A stretch of DNA of 7,212 nt, taken from contig BQIY01000108.1 in assembly GCA_021604265.1 (NCBI GenBank), forward strand, positions 1 to 7,212, in the 5' to 3' direction. The notes under the pieces were generated by a model, which worked only from the letters and a program-made list of their open reading frames with translations, searched no databases and was not told the DNA's origin. Of the stretch, positions 1 to 7,165 are shown in pieces; the stretch's first letter is position 1, and every line of letters begins with the position of its first letter. Made by a program: the position numbers and the translations under genes. Source of the stretch: Nitrospirales bacterium (lineage in GTDB: Bacteria; Nitrospirota; Nitrospiria; Nitrospirales; UBA8639).

Positions 1-450
1 ATAATTTAACCATGATTCAGCCCTCCAAAATTAATAAAGGTTAACCACGATCTCCCTTGAATCATCATCTTGGGAGAAGAACTCTAACTACCCACAGGAC
101 TGCCTGAATGAGCAAAAATCATTCCCCTGAATTATGGAAAACTCATTCGCATAACATGATTGTTTTTGTTGATGAAATGTAACTGTATTGCCTGGTGAAT
201 TTATGAAGAATTTCTAATAATTTCACCAAAAGTAAAATTACCTCCAGAAAAGAATAAAAAAAATGCACGAAAATATATTAAAATACAAAGACTTGCGTAA
301 CATTATCATTAGAAAAGTTCTTTTGAATTCTCATGCATCACCACTGTATGGGTTGCCCTCCATCGAGTATGGTTTTCACTTCATCTGTTTTCATGAATAA
401 CCACTAGCTGCGAGTAAAAAATTGAACAAAAATAAGTCTAAAGGACTAGA
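1..450. other. AT-rich stretch with no recognisable gene
   Basis: No open frame here has both a plausible start and a recognisable product. The sequence is rich in A/T runs and stop codons in all frames. Besides the inverted repeat at 193-228 it contains a perfect 8-base palindrome GGTTAACC (39-46) and a weak 6-base stem, TCTCCC/GGGAGA (51-56 and 72-77). It looks like an intergenic flank beyond the defence operon. No attachment site, tRNA or insertion-sequence end was recognised. Confidence 0.6.
193..228. repeat. Imperfect inverted repeat with 12-base arms
   Basis: The arms TGGTGAATTTAT (193-204) and ATAATTTCACCA (217-228) are reverse complements except for one position. The 12-base centre contains a further small palindrome, AGAATTTCT (207-215), so the whole 36 bases is nearly symmetric. 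It lies in AT-rich DNA with no gene. It is not followed by a T-run on either strand, so it is not a canonical intrinsic terminator. A protein-binding site or a cruciform-forming element is possible. Confidence 0.5.
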
Positions 451-752
451 GAGCGGATCACAAAAAAGTGAAGAGATCAAACTGATCCGACTGAGGTGAC
501 AAAGGAGAGAAAGAATAGAGCCGGGGAAAGACCGGTTGTGAAGGTCCTAACAACGAAAATAGGGGAATGACCAATGTCGATGGAAGGAGCCCTGAAAAAA
601 ACACATTCCGGGTCCTTCTCTCATCGTTTTTGGGATGGGTCCACACTCCCTTTTTCTGGGAAAAATCTCACCAAGCTCTTCGAGATTTAACAGCCGATGT
701 TCGCGGGGAAACTTGCGAACTAAATCGAGGGTTTTCTAGTGGGTATCCCCGG
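451..752. other. Non-coding stretch downstream of the hsdR remnant with several short inverted repeats
   Basis: Base composition becomes more GC-rich than in 1-450. Short complementary pairs are seen: CGGATCA/TGATCCG (454-460, 483-489), GAGAGAA/TTCTCTC (505-511, 616-622), GTTGT/ACAAC (535-539, 550-554) and GTTCGC/GCGAAC (699-704, 715-720). The last could form a hairpin just downstream of the operon, but it lacks a following T-run on the minus strand. A 38-codon plus-strand frame at 574-690 has GGGGA seven bases before its ATG but no recognised product. No gene is called. Confidence 0.45.
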
Positions 753-1019
753 TCACATCGCGGCCTGTGCGCTGAAATACGGCGAAGGCACAGTGGGGTA
801 GGCACGATAGATATGTCGGAAGACTTCTTCCGCCTTGATCTCCACATCCTGTTCGGCAAAGCAATCCACTGGGAGGCCGGTATCCTCGCTCCAGAGAAAA
901 TCATGGATCGCTTGGCGCACGGCATCCCGGGTAGCTTCCTTGTCGCGCCACTGGTCAACCCGCAGTTTCTCTTCGAGCTGCGGCTTGAAGAAAGCTCGAA
1001 TAGTGGGCTTCCGCCTTAT
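753..1019 (-). pseudogene. hsdR: C-terminal remnant of Type I restriction subunit HsdR
   Basis: A minus-strand open frame of 88 codons ends in TGA at 755-753 and has no start codon; an in-frame stop lies at 1031-1029. Its translation contains AVRQAIHDFLWSEDTGLP, then an acidic spacer, then EEVFRHIYRAYPTVPSPY. That resembles the conserved extreme C-terminus of HsdR proteins (an FL-D-TGLP element followed by FRH-YR-YPT-PSP). The nuclease, helicase and most of the helical domain of HsdR, normally around 1000 residues in total, are missing. The fragment begins exactly at the end of the HNH gene, so a deletion removed nearly all of an hsdR that used to be the last operon gene. No product is expected. 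Recognition is by memory of the family pattern; a protein search with the 88 residues would settle it. Confidence 0.78.
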
Positions 1020-2104
1020 GCAATGGCATCAAGCAGACCCGCCCTATGGCAACCCTCAAGGAAGGCTTTTTTAAGAAAGTTACTCTCGGCGAAGGGGCTT
1101 GTCCGAGCTTGTCGGCTAAAGGTTTTCAAATAATCACCAGGTAACCGGCCGTCCTCCTTCCACTCATCAAGGACTTGCGTAAGCCAATACTTGCCATCAC
1201 TTTCGCTGCAACACTTTGCTTTGTAGCGTTCCTCAATGCCGTAAACGTCTTTCCAGGTTTCCAATTCCTCGCTCAGCGACGCCGGGCCAAATTCAATTTC
1301 GACATCGTTGGGTGTCAATTGCTCAACGTCCGTCTTCTTGAGCTCAATTTTAATGTCTATGTGATAGCCGTGGGTTGTGTACGGGTAAAACACCTTTCGT
1401 CTGGTGGCTGCTTGAGCTGGATCTTTGAATGTATATGCTGGGTTTTGGCTAGATTTGTAAGTGCTATTGCAGTGATGGCAAGCGGGCACCAGATTTTTGA
1501 AATTGATTGAGTTAAAGGGATACAGAGATTTGGGCAGGTAGTGATCATAGGCTTCCCGTTTGGAGTGGTAGATGCCATGCATATCGGCCATCCCACAAAA
1601 AGCGCACTTTCCAAGGCAATTTTCCTGCATGAAATTCTTATAATGGTCGTCGATGTCGCCGATTTTCTGTCTGAGCATCGAAAGGTTGAGTAACTGCTGG
1701 GAATAGAGCCCTTTAAAAAATGCGGCGAGCTGTTCACACAGAGTTACATGAATCGGCGCAATATCAGCATATCGGGCAAGATGCAGAGTGGATTCATTTT
1801 TACAGGCCTTTTCGATGTCGTTATTGCCGTCATACCACTCCTTGAAATTTTCAATCTGAGTAGAATTCAAATCGGTAAAATGGCCATAGATGCGTTCGAC
1901 ATGGCCGTAGAAGAAATCTCCACCTGCTGTGTCACCCCATTGGAAAGCAAGCATGACTTCATGAAGGTCGGGGTGCCCAACGAACAAACCTGCGCTAAAC
2001 GGGCCGCTAGTGGGTGCCTTACACCACACTTCATGGAAAATGAAGTCGATGAATTCCTGCATCTTTTCCATCTGGTGGGGAACATATTTATAGGGAAACA
2101 ACAT
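1016..2104 (-). CDS. HNH endonuclease partnered with the AAA ATPase (PtuB-like, enlarged)
   Basis: This is a 362-residue predicted metal-dependent DNA nuclease. The HNH core lies at about 167-217: zinc ligands CAFC (167-170) and CHHC (209-212), the general-base histidine in DHYLPKS (Asp187-His188), Asn204 in FKNLVPAC, and Asn213 with Lys217 after the second Cys pair. The catalytic and zinc residues appear complete, so it should be active. Residues 1-160 and 218-362 match nothing I recognise. PtuB proteins are usually shorter, so the flanks may serve for docking to the ATPase or for DNA binding. The ATG shares one base with the ATPase stop (TAATG), and GGAG and AAGG lie just upstream inside the ATPase gene, indicating coupled translation. 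The TAA stop sits at the junction with the hsdR remnant, so the extreme C-terminus could have been altered by that deletion. The HNH call is firm; the role as the operon's effector is inference. Confidence 0.88.
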   Translation of the reverse strand: MLFPYKYVPHQMEKMQEFIDFIFHEVWCKAPTSGPFSAGLFVGHPDLHEVMLAFQWGDTAGGDFFYGHVERIYGHFTDLNSTQIENFKEWYDGNNDIEKACKNESTLHLARYADIAPIHVTLCEQLAAFFKGLYSQQLLNLSMLRQKIGDIDDHYKNFMQENCLGKCAFCGMADMHGIYHSKREAYDHYLPKSLYPFNSINFKNLVPACHHCNSTYKSSQNPAYTFKDPAQAATRRKVFYPYTTHGYHIDIKIELKKTDVEQLTPNDVEIEFGPASLSEELETWKDVYGIEERYKAKCCSESDGKYWLTQVLDEWKEDGRLPGDYLKTFSRQARTSPFAESNFLKKAFLEGCHRAGLLDAIA

Positions 2105-3912
2105 TAGCCTTGCGTCTCCATGCTGTCGAGGATGGTTTTGATGAGCAGTATCTTTTCAACCGAGTCGCCGAGCTGGCGGTTAATTTCTGCGATGAGCTGC
2201 TCCTTGTCCTCGCCTTGTTCAAAACGCTGCCGCAGGCCTTCGAGCATTTCCTGAGCGCGAAGACCAATGGTCTCGCGCTTGCCGAAGGTGGCCATGGTGA
2301 TTTTGTTGATGGACGCGCCCAATGTGTTGTAGTCGGGGTGGCTTACGGAGACCACGCCATCGGCCTTATTGAACACCAGCACCTTTTCAGGCCTACTGTC
2401 GGAAATCAAAAACGGCGTATGGGTAGTGACCAGCATCTCGTGGTCATCGCTTCCATTAAAGCTCTGATCCAGGCGGGTGACAAAGTTGGCGCGCCAGTCG
2501 GGGTTGAAGTGGGTTTCCGGCTCATCCAGCAAAAACAGGCTTTGGGTGTTCTTGAACAGCAGGCACAGCCCCAGCGTGTGCAGCAGCTGGTGCTCGCCGT
2601 CGGAGAAACTTTTTAGCAGGACGGGTTCGTCTACATCGGTTTTGGTCACCCAGAAGTTTTTGAAACGCATGATGCGCTCATCTGAAGCCAGTATTGGCAC
2701 CGTCTCGCTGACATAGAGGCTGTTGGATTGATACAGGTCTTTTTTGAGATCTTCACTTGCGGTAAACAGGTTGAGCGTCAGTAGCACCTGAAAGGCTTGG
2801 AACAGCGCGATTGGCGAATGGTTAACCTCAAATTCGAAGTTTTCCCGGAATACCTGCCGAGTGGCAGCGTTAACGAAGTAGTCGAGATACAGCGTGTCCT
2901 CCTTCTCGTCCAGATATGAGCAGGTAGCGCAGCGTGTCAAGCGATTAATGATTCCATCAATTCTGGGTGAAGCCTCCTCATCCCCCTCCAGCAAACTGGT
3001 GAGATTGCATGTAAATTTCTGTTCGCCGCTTTCGCGCTCTCCTGAAATAGATAGGGCGGGATGGAAATCTACAATCTCAGACACGTTCTCAAATGCTGGA
3101 CTACCGCCATTATTGAACCCGAACACTTGTTCGTCGGTGATCTCAATTTTGCGGCGGATGATGATTCGGAATTCCTTGAGCTCCTCGATCTTTACTTCCT
3201 CGCGAAACGGCTTGAGCGCATCGGCATCCTGAAATAAGAGATTGCAAAGCAGAATAGCCTGGCTGAAACCGCTGTCGAGATAGACTAGCCGCGATTCCGG
3301 TCGGCCGGGATAGGGCAACTGTTGTTTCAGTGACTGCCAGTATTCGTCAAACTGAATAAAGCGCATTTTGAAAAACGGCAGGCTGAGGATTTCGTTTTCA
3401 CCGGAGGAGTAGCCGAGGATATAGTCCGGCAGCAGTTGCCCAGCAAGGGTCTGGCTGATGGGCAGCTCCACCGGGCCTTCCTGCGTCTCATGATTGAGCA
3501 GAAACCACTTGGGAGCTTCGCCGGGGTGTTTAGCGATACGCACATGGGCCTGTCCATTGATGTCCTTGACCGTCAAGGCGTCTTGCGGACGGATCAGGTA
3601 TTCGATCTCGAAGCCGTCCGGTGTCGCTGCTTCACTACGAAAGCCATTGGGGTTGGCCTCTTCGTCATAGCGGAAGCTGTCCGGCAGGTTTTCCAGATAG
3701 ATGCACTCCAGGTGGTAGAAGATCGCCGCCAGCACCTCAAGCAGGTTGGACTTGCCGCTGCCATTCGGGCCTGCGCAGACGAATGGGGCAAAGGTTTGTT
3801 TTACCTGCAACTCCTCCGGTATTTCCCATTGAGTACGAAAGTGGTGCTCGAATCCCGCTTGCAGGCTGCGGAAGCCTTTCGGGTCGGTGATTTTCAGGCG
3901 CAGCAGGTTCAC
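2104..3912 (-). CDS. Restriction system-associated AAA (ABC/SMC-type) ATPase, PtuA-like
   Basis: This is a 602-residue ATPase of the ABC/SMC-like AAA class found in anti-phage operons. Visible motifs are Walker A GPNGSGKS at 48-55, the signature SFSDGEHQ at 435-442, Walker B LFLLDEPE at 459-466 with catalytic Glu464, and the switch histidine in TTHTPF (His498). All nucleotide-binding residues are intact. Residues 60-430 form a long insertion between the two halves of the ATPase fold and include one CxxC (328-331). The tail after 500 is helical. There is no TOPRIM domain, so it is not an OLD-family nuclease by itself. The start is GTG, six bases after the hsdS stop, with a weak ribosome binding site; the N-terminal MNLLRLKITD strand is typical of these ATPases and supports it. 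The stop overlaps the HNH start, so the two are probably a functional pair as in Septu PtuA/PtuB. The biochemical role (sensing or gating the nuclease) is inferred. Confidence 0.88.
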   Translation of the reverse strand: MNLLRLKITDPKGFRSLQAGFEHHFRTQWEIPEELQVKQTFAPFVCAGPNGSGKSNLLEVLAAIFYHLECIYLENLPDSFRYDEEANPNGFRSEAATPDGFEIEYLIRPQDALTVKDINGQAHVRIAKHPGEAPKWFLLNHETQEGPVELPISQTLAGQLLPDYILGYSSGENEILSLPFFKMRFIQFDEYWQSLKQQLPYPGRPESRLVYLDSGFSQAILLCNLLFQDADALKPFREEVKIEELKEFRIIIRRKIEITDEQVFGFNNGGSPAFENVSEIVDFHPALSISGERESGEQKFTCNLTSLLEGDEEASPRIDGIINRLTRCATCSYLDEKEDTLYLDYFVNAATRQVFRENFEFEVNHSPIALFQAFQVLLTLNLFTASEDLKKDLYQSNSLYVSETVPILASDERIMRFKNFWVTKTDVDEPVLLKSFSDGEHQLLHTLGLCLLFKNTQSLFLLDEPETHFNPDWRANFVTRLDQSFNGSDDHEMLVTTHTPFLISDSRPEKVLVFNKADGVVSVSHPDYNTLGASINKITMATFGKRETIGLRAQEMLEGLRQRFEQGEDKEQLIAEINRQLGDSVEKILLIKTILDSMETQG

Positions 3913-3918
3913 AATGGG

Positions 3919-5433
3919 TCAACCCAAGGCCGACTTTACCTGCACGCGGTTCTTGGCTTCGTCATAGCTCTGAGTGAGGTGCCCGTTCTCCAGTGCCTGA
4001 AAAATCCGGGTCTTGAAATGATCATACTCCGCGACACCCAGTTCGGGCAGTGCAGGATCGCTGTCTTCCAGTAATTCCCACAGTCTTTGCTGGGCAGCCT
4101 CCATGAAAGAATTGGCCGCAAAGACCGAGCTGCCCAGTTGTCCAATGTACGAATCCAGCCATTGTTTGATCACCGCTTTGCGCCCTTCGGCACTCAGCAG
4201 CCTTTTGAGGTCGTCCGGTGCAGGGAGATCAATGGTTGGCGGAGGTTCTGTTTCACTCGCAACAGACGTAACCGATGGTTTCTCTTCCGTGCTTTCCCTG
4301 TCTTCGGCGGGTAAAACAATACGCGTCAAATCCAGCTCGCCCTTGAAGGCCTTTTGGCTTAATGCGCCATAGAGGATTTCCAGATTGGTGAGGCTTTCCT
4401 TGTAGCGGGTTTTGATGGCTTCGACTTTTTCTACGATAGCTTCGAAGTGGTTTTGAAGATCTGGATCAGGTTCCAAAACCAAAAAATTCCGTATTTGAGG
4501 TAAATTTAAACCCGGCTTTGCTTGACCATATTGTTGTTTTTTTATAATCCTCTGCCCGCAATTTGGCATCGAAATGTAATAAGACAAGAATACCGGGTTT
4601 ATTCCCTGCGTTCTTATCATTGCTACATGCTGGCTGATATAGGCTTCTTCAAATCCAGGTGAAACAAAGCAAACTCTACCGATTTTTGAGCCTGTTATTG
4701 TCAGTAGCACATCTCCAGATTGGACTCTTGTGCGATCAGTTTCTTTATTTTTAGGTGGGTTAACGTGAACGATGTCCTCTGTCCCAATGGCATTCATTTG
4801 CACATCCAAAGAACGAATGAATCTCCTGCCGTTTTCAGAATAGTATTTGGCCCATCCTCTCCCACCACTGGTGAGATGCGTGATGAAGGAGCCCAATGCT
4901 GATATCTTATGTTGTTTTGGATTGCTTACAGGGTCGCCGAACATTTCCATAAAGACGCTTTTGAGGAGGTCATCGAGTTGTTGTAGGTGTTGTTTGCGTT
5001 GGGCAATCAGCCCTTCCACTTTACTGTGTAAATGGGCAATGCGGATTTGGTCGTCGAGAGGTGGAAGGGGAATTTCTATCCTGTAGACATCGTCACGATT
5101 AAGTCCTGGAATTGCTGCTGCCCTATTAAGCTCTGGTAGGTTTAAGGATCTAAGAATCCTGTAGAACCATTGCAAATCAACTTGATATTCATTTTTCAGT
5201 TCCACAAAGTATGTGGTGTCGATAGGCCATGAAGGCCCATTCACATAATGGATCTCACCAATAGAACCTTTCCTGCCAATGATAATTGTTGCTTTTTCAA
5301 CAAAGTTCTGGTCATGGTAATCAACTATACCGTTAGAACCATATACAGGCACTCTCCCATGACTTCGTTTATCTTTACGAAGAGATTTTCCATACTTTAG
5401 CTCGCACAACTTTTTAATCGAGATTGGGTTCAT
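3919..5433 (-). CDS. hsdS: Type I restriction-modification specificity subunit HsdS with a C-terminal extension
   Basis: This subunit recognises the bipartite DNA target and docks HsdM. In the 504-residue protein, target-recognition domain 1 spans about 1-125 (GRKGSIGEI at 53-61, ending in IPLPPLDDQ at 121-129). The first helical conserved region is about 130-168. Target-recognition domain 2 is about 176-320 (TGSKIGRV at 247-254, then GLNLPQIRNF at 308-317). The second helical region runs to about 370 and ends in ALSQKAFKGEL. Two domains of this size imply a split recognition site. An acidic, Pro/Ser/Thr-rich linker (about 371-405) then leads to a roughly 100-residue helical tail (406-504) that ordinary HsdS proteins of about 400 residues lack. 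The DNA coding for the recognition domains looks more AT-rich than the neighbouring genes, as is usual for these exchangeable segments. The ATG overlaps the hsdM stop, implying translational coupling. Confidence 0.95.
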   Translation of the reverse strand: MNPISIKKLCELKYGKSLRKDKRSHGRVPVYGSNGIVDYHDQNFVEKATIIIGRKGSIGEIHYVNGPSWPIDTTYFVELKNEYQVDLQWFYRILRSLNLPELNRAAAIPGLNRDDVYRIEIPLPPLDDQIRIAHLHSKVEGLIAQRKQHLQQLDDLLKSVFMEMFGDPVSNPKQHKISALGSFITHLTSGGRGWAKYYSENGRRFIRSLDVQMNAIGTEDIVHVNPPKNKETDRTRVQSGDVLLTITGSKIGRVCFVSPGFEEAYISQHVAMIRTQGINPVFLSYYISMPNCGQRIIKKQQYGQAKPGLNLPQIRNFLVLEPDPDLQNHFEAIVEKVEAIKTRYKESLTNLEILYGALSQKAFKGELDLTRIVLPAEDRESTEEKPSVTSVASETEPPPTIDLPAPDDLKRLLSAEGRKAVIKQWLDSYIGQLGSSVFAANSFMEAAQQRLWELLEDSDPALPELGVAEYDHFKTRIFQALENGHLTQSYDEAKNRVQVKSALG

Positions 5434-7136
5434 CCAATCATCCCCCGCAATTCCATTAGCTCTCGCACAATGCCGCTCTTCACCTTGGACAGGTCCTCGT
5501 CGCTGGTATCCCCAACTTCGGCTTTGAGCAATTTGTCCAGAATCACCTCCGGCGATTCATATTCCACTTCTTCAAACACATCCTCTTTGTATCGGCTCAA
5601 GGAAAGATCGAAGTTGTTCTCCTCATTGGCAATTTCCGTCCTTGGCACCATAAAGCATTTCTGTGTGCGATCGGTGTCAGTTTCTGCATCGCGGGCGTGG
5701 AATTTGGCGACGATATCTTGGAGATCACCGTAGCCTTCCTGTTTGGTCCGATTGTCATCTAGCGAATAGCCGTCGGCGACCATGTCATAAAACCAGACAT
5801 ATTCGGTGGCCGGTTTTGTCACCTTATCTTTAGGCCCCCAGACCTTCGTAAACAGGAGAATGGCGGTGCTGACTCCGGCATAGGGTTTGAATACACCGCT
5901 GGGCATGGAGATCACGGCTTTGAGATCACAACGATCCACCAACAACTGGCGAAGGTTTTTGAAGGCACTACCTGAACCGAATAACACGCCTTGCGGCACG
6001 ATCACGCACCCGGTGCCACCTTTTTTCAATAGTCGGTAAATGTTTTCGACAAATAGCAGTTCGGTTTTGGTGGTGGCGAGAGTAAGGCTTTCGTTGATAT
6101 CGCCCTTGTCGATGCTCCCGGTGAAGGGCGGGTTGGCCATCACGATGTTGTATTCGGCCTCTTCGGTAAAGCTTTTGCTGAGGGTATCTTTGTAGTCGAT
6201 TTTTGGTTCGTCGATGCCGTGCATCATCAGGTTCATCAGTCCCAGTCTCACCATAGTGCTGTCGATGTCGTAACCAAACAGAGACTGGCTTAGGATAGCC
6301 TGAGATTTGTCGGTGAGGCCCGCTGCCACTGAAGTGCGGACAAAGCCATCTTCATCTGGTTTCAAATCTTTGGTGCCGGCCTTTAGCGCCAACTGTGTGA
6401 CAATGTATTGATACGCACCTACCAAAAATCCACCGGAACCGCAGGCCGGGTCGGCGATGCGGTGGCCCAGTTTTGGCTGTACTAATTCGGCCATCAGCTT
6501 GATGATATGGCGCGGCGTGCGAAACTGACCGTTTTTGCCTGCGGTGGCGATTTCGGAGAGCAGCATTTCATAGACATCACCCTGGATATCCTGAATGGTC
6601 TGGCCTTTTTCCTCTGAGTCTTTCTCCATTATCTCGAAGATTTCGTCGATCGTCTTCACCGCTTCTACCAGTAAGGCCGGTTTGGGAATGATGAAGACGG
6701 CGTTTTTCATGTGGTAAGTAAAGTTGGATTCCGCACCGTTCATATCCCTGAGGAAGGGGAAGACCTTGGTTTGCACATGTTGCAGCATGTCTTCGGCCTG
6801 CATGCGCTTGAATTCGCTCCAGCGCAGGGTGCGCTTTTTGATTTCATACATTTTCCCTTCAGCAAGTTTTTTGTCAGTTTCTTTTTGCGTGTCGTCGTCT
6901 CGTAATTTGGCGCGATATTCTGGTGGAATCCATGTTCCTTCGAATTTGGAGGTGTAGGTTTCCTTGGTCCATTCGGCATCGGCCTGCTTCTTCTGATCCA
7001 GTTCATCCAGCCGTTTCATGAACAGGAGGTAGGTAATCTGTTCAATAGCCGTGAGCGGATTGGAGATGCCGCCGCTCCAGAATTTGTTCCAGAGTTGATC
7101 GATCTTGCTTCGGAGTTCGGGATTATTTTGCAGCAT
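5430..7136 (-). CDS. hsdM: Type I restriction-modification DNA methyltransferase subunit HsdM (N6-adenine specific)
   Basis: This is the modification subunit of a Type I system. With HsdS it transfers a methyl group from S-adenosylmethionine to adenine N6 in a bipartite target. The 568-residue protein is full length for the family. Residues 1-160 form the helical HsdM N-terminal domain (FWSGGISNPLTAIEQITYLL near 19-38). The catalytic domain follows: the pre-motif GQFRTPRHI at 203-211, SAM-binding motif I DPACGSGGF at 229-237, FGYDID at 287-292, and the catalytic motif NPPF at 335-338. Every key residue is present, so activity is likely. The ATG is supported by AAGGA nine bases upstream. It is the first gene of the operon and its TGA overlaps the hsdS ATG in ATGA. 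The family assignment is certain; the target sequence cannot be read from HsdM. Confidence 0.97.
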   Translation of the reverse strand: MLQNNPELRSKIDQLWNKFWSGGISNPLTAIEQITYLLFMKRLDELDQKKQADAEWTKETYTSKFEGTWIPPEYRAKLRDDDTQKETDKKLAEGKMYEIKKRTLRWSEFKRMQAEDMLQHVQTKVFPFLRDMNGAESNFTYHMKNAVFIIPKPALLVEAVKTIDEIFEIMEKDSEEKGQTIQDIQGDVYEMLLSEIATAGKNGQFRTPRHIIKLMAELVQPKLGHRIADPACGSGGFLVGAYQYIVTQLALKAGTKDLKPDEDGFVRTSVAAGLTDKSQAILSQSLFGYDIDSTMVRLGLMNLMMHGIDEPKIDYKDTLSKSFTEEAEYNIVMANPPFTGSIDKGDINESLTLATTKTELLFVENIYRLLKKGGTGCVIVPQGVLFGSGSAFKNLRQLLVDRCDLKAVISMPSGVFKPYAGVSTAILLFTKVWGPKDKVTKPATEYVWFYDMVADGYSLDDNRTKQEGYGDLQDIVAKFHARDAETDTDRTQKCFMVPRTEIANEENNFDLSLSRYKEDVFEEVEYESPEVILDKLLKAEVGDTSDEDLSKVKSGIVRELMELRGMIG

Positions 7137-7144
7137 GATTCGAA

Positions 7145-7150
7145 TTCCTT
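7145..7150 (-). promoter_or_regulatory. Ribosome binding site of hsdM
   Basis: On the minus strand AAGGAA precedes the hsdM ATG, with nine bases between AAGGA and the start codon. It is a good Shine-Dalgarno match and fixes the start at 7136. It is the only strong ribosome binding site in the operon; the downstream genes rely on overlapping or nearly overlapping stops and starts. Confidence 0.7.
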
Positions 7151-7165
7151 AAAAATATCTGGTTC

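Noticed and set aside
699..720. Hairpin GTTCGC/GCGAAC as an operon terminator
   Set aside because: The stem is only six base pairs with a ten-base loop, and no T-run follows on the minus strand.
451..752. Retron non-coding RNA, because PtuAB-type effectors accompany some retrons
   Set aside because: There is no reverse transcriptase gene in the window and no recognisable msr/msd layout.
668..958. 96-codon minus-strand frame with an ATG in the same stretch
   Set aside because: It is a shadow in a different frame from the HsdR remnant, and its Arg/Ser/Pro-rich translation is typical of an out-of-frame reading.
567..1133. 188-codon plus-strand open frame across the hsdR remnant
   Set aside because: It is antisense to the recognisable HsdR C-terminal frame and to the end of the HNH gene; its translation is low in family-like features and its start is only one base after GGGG.
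2110..2616. 168-codon plus-strand frame
   Set aside because: It lies wholly antisense to the C-terminal half of the ATPase, including the Walker B region, and has no recognisable product.
2104..3912. OLD-family nuclease (Gabija-type) assignment for the ATPase
   Set aside because: No TOPRIM domain follows the ATPase motifs; the protein ends about 100 residues after the switch histidine, and an HNH gene rather than a UvrD-like helicase follows.
3436..4074. 212-codon plus-strand frame
   Set aside because: It is antisense to the N-terminal part of the ATPase gene and the end of hsdS; both have clear family motifs on the minus strand.
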